The notes beneath the pieces were generated by a model, which ran no database searches, had not been told where the DNA came from, and was given only the letters and a program-made list of their open reading frames with translations. Shown here in pieces: positions 27,041-36,145 of a stretch of DNA of 62,848 bases. The stretch comes from Chromatiales bacterium. Its GTDB lineage: Bacteria > Pseudomonadota > Gammaproteobacteria > JAHELT01. The translations under genes and the position numbers were made by a program. The DNA is taken from assembly GCA_024644045.1 (NCBI GenBank), contig JAHELT010000009.1:1-62848 (forward strand). Direction: 5' to 3'. Within the stretch, counting starts at the first letter, position 1; each line of letters opens with the position of its first letter.

Positions 27041-27146
27041 CTCAGGGGAAATCTGGCTAAGTCGATCGGACGATCGGGTGCAGAGAAATAGCCGGCCTAT
27101 TGCTCAAGGCCGATCGTTCGAGTGACGACGCCAGATTTGTCCTGAG
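27041..27146. repeat. 106-nt imperfect inverted-repeat (MITE-like / hairpin) element
   Basis: Lies in the 315-bp gap between the convergent folA and apaH genes. Outer arms CTCAGGGGAAATCTGGC (27041-27057) and the inverted copy at 27130-27146 match at 15 of 17 positions. The match extends inward over 37 bp (29 of 37), with a second perfect block ACGATCGG (27070-27077) pairing with 27110-27117. The centre holds a small AATAG/CTATT stem (27087-27091 with 27097-27101). The whole folds into one long stem-loop. There is no U-tract and no obvious target-site duplication. It could be a MITE-like insertion, a bidirectional terminator or a structured RNA. The flanking DNA is AT-richer than its neighbours. 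Confidence 0.7.
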
Positions 27147-27257
27147 AGTGAATAGGTACCAACCCTTACCCGTTGAGGTTACGGGAAAACAAGCTCAAAC
27201 CATTGATTTCACCGTTAAACATGACCACTCGGTAACCGCCTTCGTGCAACATGCGGG

Positions 27258-28070
27258 CTAGCCGCACGCGACGCTGGTGAGGCGAGGCGGATCCACGTCG
27301 AGCCGCAGCGCGCTGAGCCGGTTGCCCCAGACGCAGCCGCCGTCTAGCGGGAACAGATGGGTCGATTCGAAATGCGGCAGCGCCGCCCAGTGACCGAAGA
27401 TGATGCGTTGCGCGGCCGCCGCGCGCTGCGGCACCTCGAACCAGGGCAGCAGCGCCGCCGGCTGGGAGCCCGGCGGCCCGGCGTGTTTGAAGTCCAGCCC
27501 GCCTTCGGCGCTGCAGAAGCGCATGCGCGTGAACGCATTGACAATGAAGCGCAATCGTTCAAAGCCGCTGAGCGCCGCATCCCAGCGCGCGGGGCGGTTC
27601 CCGTACATGTTTTCGAGCAGCTCCCGGTACTGCTCCCCGGCGAGCAGCGTTTGCACCTCGCTCGCCAGCGTCACCGCCTGCGGCACGTCCCAGGTCGGGT
27701 AAATGCCGGCGTGCACCAGAACGAAATCGAGCGCGGGGTCGACATGAATCAACGGCCGTTTGCGCAACCAGCCGAGCAGCTCGTCTGCGTCGTCCGCGGC
27801 GAGCACCGGGCGCAGCGTGTCATTGCGGCGTTCGTCGCGAATGCCTTCGCGCGCAGCGAGCAGGTGCAGATCGTGGTTACCGAGGGTGATCACCGCGGCC
27901 TCGTCCAGTGCGTGCACGAAGCGCAGGGTTTCCAGCGACCGCGGTCCCCGGTTGACCAGGTCGCCCACGAACCACAGGCGATCGCGGCCGGGTTCGAAGC
28001 GCACAGCGTCCAGCAGCCGCTGCAGGGGCTCGAAACAGCCCTGGACGTCGCCGATCGCGTAGGTTGCCAC
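27258..28070 (-). CDS. apaH: Symmetrical diadenosine-tetraphosphatase ApaH
   Basis: Hydrolyses Ap4A to two ADP and also removes Np4 caps from RNA. 270 residues, close to E. coli (280). All calcineurin-like metal motifs are intact: GDVQGC, GDLVNRGP, GNHDLHLLA, HAGIYPTW and the late FGHWA. Last gene of the leftward lptD-surA-pdxA-rsmA-apaG-apaH cluster, 38 bp after apaG. Confidence 0.96.
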   Translation of the reverse strand: MATYAIGDVQGCFEPLQRLLDAVRFEPGRDRLWFVGDLVNRGPRSLETLRFVHALDEAAVITLGNHDLHLLAAREGIRDERRNDTLRPVLAADDADELLGWLRKRPLIHVDPALDFVLVHAGIYPTWDVPQAVTLASEVQTLLAGEQYRELLENMYGNRPARWDAALSGFERLRFIVNAFTRMRFCSAEGGLDFKHAGPPGSQPAALLPWFEVPQRAAAAQRIIFGHWAALPHFESTHLFPLDGGCVWGNRLSALRLDVDPPRLTSVACG

Positions 28071-28108
28071 GGGACAGGGACACGCCGGGCGCGCAGCACG
28101 CCCCCAGC

Positions 28109-28501
28109 TCAGTGCAGGGTACGCGGCGTAGTCAGCAGGAACTCGGGAATCGGCGCGTCAAACAGCGAACCGTCATCCGCCACCATCTGATAGCTGCCGC
28201 TCATGGTGCCCATCGGTGTCTCCAGCATGGTGCCGCTGGTGTACTGGAAACCTTCGCCGGGTTTCAGGTGCGGCTGCTCGCCGACCACGCCCTCGCCGCG
28301 CACTTCCTGCACCTTGCCATTCGCATCGGTGATCACCCAGTGCCGTGACAGCAGCTTGGCAGGCACTACGCCTTCGTTGCGGATGGTTATCGTGTAGGCG
28401 AACACGTACCGGTCCTCGTCAGGCAGGGATTCGGATTCCACGTACGTCGTCTCGATATCGATATGGATGTCGGGGGGCACGTTCGACTCGGTTATCTCCA
28501 T
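28109..28501 (-). CDS. apaG: ApaG protein
   Basis: 130 residues, a single fibronectin-III-like beta-sandwich. Conserved strands ESLPDEDRYVFAYTITIRNEG, SRHWVITDANG, VRGEGVVGEQPHLKPGEGF and the GTMSGSYQMV segment are diagnostic. Its biochemical role is not settled; it is conserved between rsmA and apaH in many proteobacteria and has been linked to divalent cation handling. The start ATG at 28501 is set by homology; its ribosome-binding site is weak. Confidence 0.95.
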   Translation of the reverse strand: MEITESNVPPDIHIDIETTYVESESLPDEDRYVFAYTITIRNEGVVPAKLLSRHWVITDANGKVQEVRGEGVVGEQPHLKPGEGFQYTSGTMLETPMGTMSGSYQMVADDGSLFDAPIPEFLLTTPRTLH

Positions 28502-28589
28502 GATTCTGACGCTGCGAAGCCGCCCGGGAAGGCGGGCACTGCCTAATTCTGACGACTTGCCGCCATGCGCACAAGCCGGGACCGGCCCA

Positions 28590-29390
28590 CTATGAGAACC
28601 CGTCGCCGCTATGCTGTGCCGCCAACTGCTCGGCCAGCTTGACAAACTGAGCATTGCTTAGCGCCTCTGCGCGCTGCCCCGGATCGACGCCCGCGGCGCG
28701 AATCGCCGTTTCCGCCAGTCGGCTGCGCAGCGCGTTGCGCAGCGTCTTGCGACGCTGCTGGAAGGCCAGGCGCACCAGATCGGAAAATTCATCGACGGTC
28801 GCCGCGTCCAGCTCGGGGTGGCGGAGCGGGCGCAGGCGCACCACCGCGGAGTCGACTGCGGGCGGCGGAGAAAACGCGCCGGGCGGCACGCCGAACAGGT
28901 GCTCCACATTACAGCGGGTCTGCAGCATCACGCTCAGGCGGCCGCGCGCCTTGCTGCCCGGCTCTGCGCACAGCCGCTGGACCACCTCTTTCTGCAGCAT
29001 GAAATGCATGTCCTCGATGAGCGGTGCGTGGGGGAGCAGCCGGAACAGAAGCTCGGTGGCGATGTTGTAAGGCAGATTGCCGAACAGCCGCAGACGCTGC
29101 GCGTCCGCGGCCAGCGCCGCGAAATCAAACGTCAGTGCGTCGGCGGTATGCACCTGCAACGTCCCGTTTGCCGCTTCGGGGAGGGCCTGAAGCCGCGCAC
29201 CCAGCTCGCGATCGATTTCGACCGCGTGCAGCACGCTGGCGTGCTCCAGCACCGGGTGGGTGAGGGCACCGCGCCCTGGGCCGATCTCGACCAGGCGCTG
29301 TCCCGGTCGCGGTGCCAGCGCCGCGACGATGCGCGCGATCACCGCCGGATCGTGCAGAAAATGCTGCCCGAACCGTTTCTTCGCGCGCAT
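28590..29390 (-). CDS. rsmA: 16S rRNA dimethyladenosine transferase RsmA (KsgA)
   Basis: Dimethylates the two adjacent adenines near the 3' end of 16S rRNA (A1518/A1519 in E. coli) late in 30S assembly. 266 residues. N-terminal RFGQHFLHD, SAM site EIGPGRGALT, and the catalytic GNLPYNIATELLF are all present. The start ATG overlaps the pdxA stop as TGATG, so translation is coupled. Confidence 0.97.
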   Translation of the reverse strand: MRAKKRFGQHFLHDPAVIARIVAALAPRPGQRLVEIGPGRGALTHPVLEHASVLHAVEIDRELGARLQALPEAANGTLQVHTADALTFDFAALAADAQRLRLFGNLPYNIATELLFRLLPHAPLIEDMHFMLQKEVVQRLCAEPGSKARGRLSVMLQTRCNVEHLFGVPPGAFSPPPAVDSAVVRLRPLRHPELDAATVDEFSDLVRLAFQQRRKTLRNALRSRLAETAIRAAGVDPGQRAEALSNAQFVKLAEQLAAQHSGDGFS

Positions 29391-30421
29391 CAGGCGCGTG
29401 CCGCGCCGGTCCGCCCGCTCAGCTCCAGCGCAAGGTCCAGCGCCGCGGCAAGGCTGTCCGCCCGTGCCTTGCCGGTTCCCGCGAGCGGCAGGGCGGTGCC
29501 GTGATCGACCGAGGTGCGCAGGATCGGCAGCCCGAGCGTGATGTTGACCGCGCTGCCGAAGCCGGCATGCTTCAGGACTGGCAGACCCTGATCGTGGTAC
29601 ATCGCAAGCACCGCATCGCATTCGCTCAGCTGCTGCGGCGTGAACGCGCTGTCGGCCGGCAGTGGCCCGGTCACCCGCAGACCCTGTTCCCGCAGCTTGC
29701 GCAGCACCGGCTCGATCATGCGAAGCTCCTCATCACCCAGGTGGCCGCCTTCCCCGGCATGCGGGTTCAACCCGCAGACGGCGATTCGCGGTTGCGGGAG
29801 GGCAAAGCGCTCGCGCAGATCGTGATCGAGAATCTGCACCGCCTGCTGCAGGCGCGGTGCGGTAACGGCATCGGCGACTTCGCGCAGCGGCAGGTGCGTC
29901 GTGAGCAGCGCCACGCGCAACGGCCCGGCTACCAGCATCATGACCGGCTGGGCGTCGCACAGGGCGGCCAGAAACTCGGTATGGCCGCTGAAGGCAACGC
30001 CGGCGTCGTTCACGACGCCTTTGTGCACCGGTCCGGTGACCAGCGCCTGTGCCGCTCCGTCGAGACAGGCCTGGCACGCGGTGCGCAACGTGGCGAGCAC
30101 GTACGCTGCATTGGCCGGATTCAACTGTCCCGGGAATGCCTGTTCGGCGAGGGCGACTGCATGCACCGCGAGCTCGCCCTCGGCCAGCGGCAAGCTCGAG
30201 CGTTCGGCGAGGTCCACCGCGCGCAGCCGCAGCGGCAGCTTGAGCGCGTGCGCACGCTGTTCGAGCAGCTCGGGATCGGCGACGCACACGATTTCGCAGG
30301 CGTGCTTGCGCTGGGCAAGGAGCACTGCCAGGTCAGGTCCGATGCCGGCCGGCTCGCCCGGAGTAACAACGATACGCGGGATTTCCTGCTGCCGTTCAGC
30401 GTGGCTGGATGTACTCGACAT
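29390..30421 (-). CDS. pdxA: 4-hydroxythreonine-4-phosphate dehydrogenase PdxA
   Basis: Oxidises 4-phosphohydroxy-threonine with NAD in the DXP-dependent pyridoxal phosphate pathway. 343 residues from ATG 30421. VTPGEPAGIGPD is the N-terminal family signature; the metal-binding histidines are in SGHTEFLA, TTHLPL and MYHDQGLPVLK, and the C-terminal RTSVDHGTA is present. The start lies inside surA, giving a 26-bp overlap; no later in-frame start would preserve the signature. Overlaps rsmA by 1 bp. Confidence 0.95.
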   Translation of the reverse strand: MSSTSSHAERQQEIPRIVVTPGEPAGIGPDLAVLLAQRKHACEIVCVADPELLEQRAHALKLPLRLRAVDLAERSSLPLAEGELAVHAVALAEQAFPGQLNPANAAYVLATLRTACQACLDGAAQALVTGPVHKGVVNDAGVAFSGHTEFLAALCDAQPVMMLVAGPLRVALLTTHLPLREVADAVTAPRLQQAVQILDHDLRERFALPQPRIAVCGLNPHAGEGGHLGDEELRMIEPVLRKLREQGLRVTGPLPADSAFTPQQLSECDAVLAMYHDQGLPVLKHAGFGSAVNITLGLPILRTSVDHGTALPLAGTGKARADSLAAALDLALELSGRTGAARA

Positions 30422-31730
30422 AGGCTTCGTCACGCAGACGTCGCAGCCATAGGCGCGTCTCGTCTTCGACTTTGATTCGCCACAGCTGCTCGCGCGCCTG
30501 ATTGCGCAGGAACGTCTGCGTTTTGTCCGCCTCACGCCGCTGCAGCAGCTGCACGATGTGCCAGCCGAACGAGGTCTCGAACGGTTCGCTGATGTCGCCG
30601 GGCTGCAGCTGTGCGAGCGCCGTGTCGAACGCGGGGTCCATGGCCCCCGGGGTGAACCAGCCGAGGTCGCCGCCTTCGGAGGCGGTTGCGTGATCTTCGG
30701 AATGCGCGCGTGCGATCGCGTCGAACGCCTCGCCGGCGACGGCACGCTCGCGCAGCTCTTTCAGCAGCCTGCGTGCCTCCGCCTCATCGCGCACCACGTT
30801 CGTGCGTACCAGTATATGCCGCGCCTGAGTCTCGTTTATCACATGCCGCTGCTCGCCGCGCACCGCTTCGAGCTTGAGCAGATGAAAGCCGACATTACTG
30901 CGGATCGGCGGGCTGATGTCATCGACCTCCATTTCCTGGACCGCTACGGCAAAACGGCCAGGCATCTGCGCGAAGGTGCGCCAGCCCAGATCACCGCCCT
31001 CCAGTGCATGCTGGCCCTGGGAGACCTGCGCTGCCACGGCTGCGAAGTCTTCTCCCTGCTCGAGCCGCCCGCGGAGCGCTTCCACACGCTCGCGCTTTTC
31101 AGCAATCGCGTCCGGGTCTGCGCCCTCGGTCACGCCGATGAAGATGTGCCGAAGGCGGTGTTGCACCGACTTGTGCGTTTCCTGCCGGTTGATGGCCAGG
31201 TGCTCGTTGACTTCCTGCTCCGAGATTTTTATCCGGCGTTCCACCTCGCGTTGCCGCAGCTGCTGAATCACCAGCTCGCGATGCAGGTCGCTGCGAAACT
31301 TCCGGTAGTCGTACCCCTCGGCCAGCAGGGCACTGCGAAACGCGCTGAGCGACATGCCGTTGTTCTGCGCGATTCGCTGAATCGATTCGTTCACCTGCGC
31401 ATCCGTGACCTCGATGCCGAGCTGTTTGGCACGCTGCAGCTGGGTCTGCACGACGATCAACCGCTCCAGCACCTGTTTGCGCAGTACCTCCGGCGGCGGA
31501 ATGTTGCGCTTCGCACGGCGCAAATCGAGCACCACGTTCTCCAGTTCACCCTGCAGGTCGCTCTCCAGGATGATGCCGTCGTTCACGAGCGCAACGATGC
31601 GATCCAGGATTACGATGCTGTCATCCTGGGCCAGTCCGGCTCGGGAAAAGCCGAGCAGGCTAAGCGCGCACAAAGCTATCACGACCGGAAACCCCGCCGT
31701 GCGCGTTACTGTGGTGTGGGAGTAGGTCAA
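30396..31730 (-). CDS. surA: Periplasmic chaperone / peptidyl-prolyl isomerase SurA
   Basis: Escorts outer-membrane proteins, including LptD, through the periplasm. 444 residues with a signal peptide cleaved after GLA (about residue 34), the N-terminal chaperone region (IVALVNDGIILESDL), then two parvulin domains at about 195-285 (LRHIFIGV ... EGGDLGWR) and 306-405 (ARHILVRT ... EGGDLGWFTPG), and a short C-terminal helix. The start codon is TTG at 31730 in a TTGA overlap with the lptD stop; later starts would cut the signal peptide. Confidence 0.95.
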   Translation of the reverse strand: MTYSHTTVTRTAGFPVVIALCALSLLGFSRAGLAQDDSIVILDRIVALVNDGIILESDLQGELENVVLDLRRAKRNIPPPEVLRKQVLERLIVVQTQLQRAKQLGIEVTDAQVNESIQRIAQNNGMSLSAFRSALLAEGYDYRKFRSDLHRELVIQQLRQREVERRIKISEQEVNEHLAINRQETHKSVQHRLRHIFIGVTEGADPDAIAEKRERVEALRGRLEQGEDFAAVAAQVSQGQHALEGGDLGWRTFAQMPGRFAVAVQEMEVDDISPPIRSNVGFHLLKLEAVRGEQRHVINETQARHILVRTNVVRDEAEARRLLKELRERAVAGEAFDAIARAHSEDHATASEGGDLGWFTPGAMDPAFDTALAQLQPGDISEPFETSFGWHIVQLLQRREADKTQTFLRNQAREQLWRIKVEDETRLWLRRLRDEAYVEYIQPR

Positions 31731-33955
31731 CGGTAATCCTCACTTTCGCGATAGCCTAGAATACCAGATTCCAGGAGCGTGCCAGCGGCACTTCCAATGC
31801 TGGTCAGGCCTTTGAGAGCCAGCTGCAGGAAGATACTTTGCTCGGTACCTTTGCCTTCGTCCCGCACCCGCTCGCGCGCAACCGTGCGTAACAGCCAGCA
31901 ACAGCTTTCGTACTCGAAACCGGCGAATCCCTCGAGCAGCCTGTCCTCCGTCAGCGACTGGTTCCAGCGGCCCAGCACGCTCCAGGACGGGGTCAGCTGC
32001 CACTTGAACGACAGGTCGACCTGCTCCAGGAGTTCGGCGCGACGCTGGCGGTAAGCGATTGCGGCAACGTGCTCGGCGGCGTCGCGGTACTGCACCTGCA
32101 GCACGGACTTGTCGGTCTCGTTCGTGTCCGGATCGTACTGCAGTGCCGCGTCCACGCTGAGTGTCTCGCTCAGCGCGGCGCTTCCCTGCACGATGGTGTC
32201 GGAGCGCTCCCGGGTGTCCACGACGGCACCTGGCAGTACCACCGCGCGGTCGCGGAAATACAGGATCTGCCCGATGCCCAGGCTGTATCGCTCGATGCCG
32301 CTGCCCGGATCGAGGAAGCGGCTGGAAAGCGCAACGGACAACTGATCCGCGTCGCCGACCCGATCTGCGCCGCTGAAGCGATTGCTGCGAAACAGCTGTG
32401 CGAAGCTGAAGGTGTACTCGCCGCTGTCGAAGACCGGCAGCTCGGACTGCTCCTCGAAAGGCACGTGCAGGTAGTAAAGCCGCGGTTCCAGGGTCTGCAG
32501 CAGGCTGCCGGCGTCGCGTTCGAAGAACAGGCCACCGTCCAGCGAAACGATCGGCAGAGTGCGAGCCGGCGAGCCCGGCAGTCCGGGCGCTGCGTTATCC
32601 AGGTCGTATTGCGTGTGGCGCAGTTCCAGGGTCGGTGCGAAGAACCAGGCAGCGCCGCCCATCGGGAAGCTCAGGTAGGGGCGCAGATCGAGGCGCTGAC
32701 CGGTCAGGCTCTCACGCCGGTCGAAACGCACCGCCTCGGCGGTCAAGCCGTAGTCGACTTCGTCTTGGATGCCCGGCGCAGTGCGCAGCACGAGCTGTGG
32801 CGCCCGCTCGTAAGGCCGGCTGGCGGCCGGGATGTCCGGGTCGACCGTCTGGAAGGCCTGCACCGTCGTCTGCAGCGAGTAGGCGTCGGCGTAGTAGACC
32901 AGTTCGCCGCGCCGCTCCAGATGCGTGATACCGGCAACGCTGAGTGAGTTGCCAAGATCGTCGAAGTAGTCGGCATCGGATACCGTCGCTGCGTCGATGA
33001 CGGTGGTCCAGCGGGAGCCGATTGTGCCGCCGTGGGTCAACCGCGCGAACGATCGCTGATCGCCGAACTTGCGATCGTCGAGGTACTCACTGTCGAGCTG
33101 CCAGCTGCCCTGCCGGGTCAGCAGGCGCAGTTCGTTCTGCAACTGTGTGCCGCGACTGCTCATGTAGCGCGGCGTGAACGTGGCGTCCGCCTGGGGCGCG
33201 ATGTTCCAGTACCAGGGCAGCGCGATTTCGGTGCCCGAGCTGTCGGAAAAATTGAGTGACGGCAAGAGGAACCCGGACTGGCGCGCGTCGCCGATCGGAA
33301 AACGGAACCACGGCGTGTAGAACAACGGCAGGCCCTTGAATCGCAGCACGGCATCGTGGGCAGTGCCCTGCTGGGTTTCGTGGTCGAGGCGGATGCGCTC
33401 CGCGGAGACCACCCAGTCCTGTTGCTCCGGGGGGCATGTCGAGACGCTGGCGGAAAACAGATGGGTGCGTGCCTGGCCCTCGCGGTCTATGCGTGCGGCA
33501 CGTCCCTGCAGCGCATTGCTGAGTTGCAGAAAAGTCGCGTTCTCGAAAATCGCATCGTCGTTGTCGAGATTGAACGTCAAGAAGTCCGCGGACACGGCGT
33601 AGTCGACGCTGTCGAACGTTGCCCGGCCCTCGGCAGTCGCGCGGTTGTCCAGCTGGTCGACGGTGATGCGGTCTGCGCCGACGCGCCTGCCCTGACTCGT
33701 GACTACCGCGTTGCCCTCGATCACGGTAACTTCGCTGTCACTGCCTATCAGGCGGTCGGCGCTGAGCCGGTATTTGTCGTCCTGCTCGTCCGGCAGTGGC
33801 GGGCGCGGCGGCAGCGGCGGGCACAGCTGCCGCGGTTGCGCGCAAACGTTCGCCGTCAGCAGCATTGCGCAAAGCGCGGCAGGCAACATGCGTAGTGACG
33901 CGTCCGCGCCAGGTGCAGTGCCTGTCGGATGCCTCAACCGGGTTTGCTGCTTCAC
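31727..33955 (-). CDS. lptD: LPS-assembly outer-membrane protein LptD
   Basis: The beta-barrel of the LPS translocon, which with lipoprotein LptE inserts LPS in the outer leaflet. 742 residues: signal peptide, N-terminal OstA/LptA-like jellyroll (about 60-200: LSADRLIGSDSEVTVIEGNA), then the barrel to the C-terminus. The disulfide cysteines expected of LptD are present: one just after the signal peptide (QLCPP), one in STCPP near 170, and the pair ESCCWLL near the end. First gene of the leftward six-gene cluster. Overlaps surA by 4 bp. Confidence 0.96.
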   Translation of the reverse strand: MKQQTRLRHPTGTAPGADASLRMLPAALCAMLLTANVCAQPRQLCPPLPPRPPLPDEQDDKYRLSADRLIGSDSEVTVIEGNAVVTSQGRRVGADRITVDQLDNRATAEGRATFDSVDYAVSADFLTFNLDNDDAIFENATFLQLSNALQGRAARIDREGQARTHLFSASVSTCPPEQQDWVVSAERIRLDHETQQGTAHDAVLRFKGLPLFYTPWFRFPIGDARQSGFLLPSLNFSDSSGTEIALPWYWNIAPQADATFTPRYMSSRGTQLQNELRLLTRQGSWQLDSEYLDDRKFGDQRSFARLTHGGTIGSRWTTVIDAATVSDADYFDDLGNSLSVAGITHLERRGELVYYADAYSLQTTVQAFQTVDPDIPAASRPYERAPQLVLRTAPGIQDEVDYGLTAEAVRFDRRESLTGQRLDLRPYLSFPMGGAAWFFAPTLELRHTQYDLDNAAPGLPGSPARTLPIVSLDGGLFFERDAGSLLQTLEPRLYYLHVPFEEQSELPVFDSGEYTFSFAQLFRSNRFSGADRVGDADQLSVALSSRFLDPGSGIERYSLGIGQILYFRDRAVVLPGAVVDTRERSDTIVQGSAALSETLSVDAALQYDPDTNETDKSVLQVQYRDAAEHVAAIAYRQRRAELLEQVDLSFKWQLTPSWSVLGRWNQSLTEDRLLEGFAGFEYESCCWLLRTVARERVRDEGKGTEQSIFLQLALKGLTSIGSAAGTLLESGILGYRESEDYR

Positions 33956-34276
33956 GGGCCCGCTGTTTGCCTGGCGGAGCGGGCCGAGAGCGCCTGGATT
34001 CGCTTCACCGGGGCAGTTTACTCAAAAAAACCGCGACGGTGGCGTTAGCGGCAGGTTTTGCCCGGGCCGGATGACGGGCCGGGGCCGCGCGGTGCCTGCG
34101 CCGGCGCGGGCCGGGCAAGCCATTTCGGGGGCAGACGTGTACTATTCGCGCATTGCGGTCTGCACGCCCGTACGTGCGAAAATAGCGTGCGTGATGGGAA
34201 CTGTTTGACGTTACGCGGGAGTGTGCCATCAACCGATCGATGTCTGCGCGAGCGCTCTGGCGCCGGGACCGTTGAC
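33956..34276. other. 321-bp divergent intergenic region between lptD and mrdA
   Basis: No gene is supported here. It should carry divergent promoters for the lptD and mrdA operons. I see only fragments (TTGACG at 34208, TACTAT near 34139, an A-tract at 34022-34030) without properly spaced partners, so no promoter is assigned. Confidence 0.5.
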
Positions 34277-36142
34277 GTGGCTGTTCGCGATCCGATCCGG
34301 GACCACTATTTCGAGGCGAGTCTGTTCCGCTCGCGGGCCATTTTTGCCGCACTGATCTGCTCGACACTGCTGCTGCTGGTGGCCGGGCGATTGTTCTTCC
34401 TGCAGGGCGTCGGCTACAGTCACTACGAGACCCTGTCCACCAGCAACCGCGTGCGCCTGATGGCGCTGGCCCCAACCCGCGGGCGGGTGTTCGATCGCAA
34501 CGGGGTGCTGCTGGCCGAAAATCAGCCCACGTTCAGTCTGGAGCTGACCCCGGAGTCTGTTCCGGACCTGCCCGGCACTCTGGCCCGCCTGCGCGAGCTG
34601 CTCGAGTTCGACGAAGAAGACGTTGTGCGCCTGCGCAAGGCCCTGCGCCGCAATCGCCCGTTTGAAGGCATACCGCTGCTCAACAACCTGAGCGATGACG
34701 AGGTCGCCCGCATTGCCGCCGATCGACATCGTTTCCCCGGTGTCGATATCGCCGCGCGGCTCAGCCGCCACTACCCGCTCGCCGACCTGACCGCCCACGT
34801 TCTCGGTTACGTTGGGCGTATCGATGAACGCGAGCTGCAGGCGCTCGACCCGAACAACTACAGCGGCACCAGCTACGTCGGCAAGACCGGGATCGAGAAA
34901 CAGTACGAGGATCTGCTGCACGGCAGCGTCGGTTTTCAGCAGGTCGAAGTCAACGCGGAGGGACGCATCCTGCGCGTGCTCGAGGACATGCCGCCGGTCC
35001 CCGGCCGGGACATTTATCTGACCCTGGACATCACCCTGCAGGCGGCGGCGCGCGATGCGCTCGGCGACTACAGCGGCGCCGTGGTCGCCCTGGACCCGGC
35101 CAACGGCGACGTGCTCGCGATGATCAGCCGGCCGACGTTTGACCCGAACCTGTTCGTGAACGGCATACCCGCGGCTACCTATGCCGATCTGAGCCGCGCC
35201 GAGAAACGCCCCCTGTTCAATCGCGCGCTGTCCGGCCAGTATCCCCCCGGCTCCGTGATCAAGCCGTTTCTGGCGCTGGCCGCGCTCGAAACCGGGTTAC
35301 AACCGCCGGGCCGGGTGCAGTTCTGCCGCGGTTACTACATGCTGCCGAACGACGAGCGCCGCTACCGCGACTGGAAGAAACGCGGCCACGGCGCGATCGA
35401 TCTGCACGATGCCATCGCGCAGTCGTGCGACGTGTACTTCTACGACCTCGCGCTGCGTCTGGGTATAGACCGCATCTCGCCCTACCTCGAAGCGTTTGGC
35501 TTCGGCCAGCGCTCCGGCATCGACAGCACCGGCGAGGCGGCGGGAATCCTGCCCTCGCGTGCCTGGAAGCGCAAACTACGCAACGAACCCTGGTTTCCGG
35601 GCGAAACCCTGATCACGGGCATCGGCCAGGGCTACCTCTCGGCAACACCGCTGCAGCTCGCCAGCGCGACGGCGACGCTGGCCAGCGGCGGTGTGCGCAT
35701 GCGACCGCGGCTGCTCGCCGGCGTCGATGCGGCCCCGGCCGCGCGCGACACGCACGGTGCACAGGTGTTGAGCCGGGTAGAGATCGTCAACGAGGCCAAC
35801 TGGCAGCACGTGGCGAAAGCGATGGAGGACGTCGTGCACCATTTCCTCGGAACAGCATTCACCGCGCATTCTGACGTCACCTACCGCAGCGCCGGCAAAA
35901 CCGGCACGGCGCAGGTGGTGGCCATCGCGCAGGATGAAGAATACGATGCCGAGCAGCTTGCCTTCAAACTGCGGGATCACGCGCTGTACGTCGCGTACGC
36001 GCCCGCGCAACGCCCGCGCATAGCGGTGGCGGTGCTGGTGGAGCACGGCGGCAGCGGCGGCAGCGTGGCCGCTCCGGTCGCGCGCCGCGTCATCGACGCG
36101 TACCTGCGCGAGCGCAGCGCGGCGAGCGCCCGGGAAGACTAG
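34277..36142 (+). CDS. mrdA: Penicillin-binding protein 2 (MrdA/PBP2)
   Basis: Transpeptidase of the elongation complex, working with RodA in lateral wall synthesis. 621 residues from GTG 34277 (E. coli 633). One N-terminal TM helix (RAIFAALICSTLLLLVAG), the dimerisation domain with RGRVFDRNG, and the transpeptidase domain: SxxK in GSVIKPF with Ser326, SCD in AIAQSCDVYFYD, and KTG in SAGKTGTAQ. GTG 34277 is chosen because it puts a short charged tail before the TM helix, with GGGA 9 bases upstream. Followed by rodA after 3 bp. Confidence 0.96.
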   Translation: MAVRDPIRDHYFEASLFRSRAIFAALICSTLLLLVAGRLFFLQGVGYSHYETLSTSNRVRLMALAPTRGRVFDRNGVLLAENQPTFSLELTPESVPDLPGTLARLRELLEFDEEDVVRLRKALRRNRPFEGIPLLNNLSDDEVARIAADRHRFPGVDIAARLSRHYPLADLTAHVLGYVGRIDERELQALDPNNYSGTSYVGKTGIEKQYEDLLHGSVGFQQVEVNAEGRILRVLEDMPPVPGRDIYLTLDITLQAAARDALGDYSGAVVALDPANGDVLAMISRPTFDPNLFVNGIPAATYADLSRAEKRPLFNRALSGQYPPGSVIKPFLALAALETGLQPPGRVQFCRGYYMLPNDERRYRDWKKRGHGAIDLHDAIAQSCDVYFYDLALRLGIDRISPYLEAFGFGQRSGIDSTGEAAGILPSRAWKRKLRNEPWFPGETLITGIGQGYLSATPLQLASATATLASGGVRMRPRLLAGVDAAPAARDTHGAQVLSRVEIVNEANWQHVAKAMEDVVHHFLGTAFTAHSDVTYRSAGKTGTAQVVAIAQDEEYDAEQLAFKLRDHALYVAYAPAQRPRIAVAVLVEHGGSGGSVAAPVARRVIDAYLRERSAASARED

Positions 36143-36145
36143 GGC

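Noticed and set aside
27003-27125. 40-codon frame over the hairpin element
   Set aside because: No ribosome-binding site, and its codons are explained by the inverted repeat.
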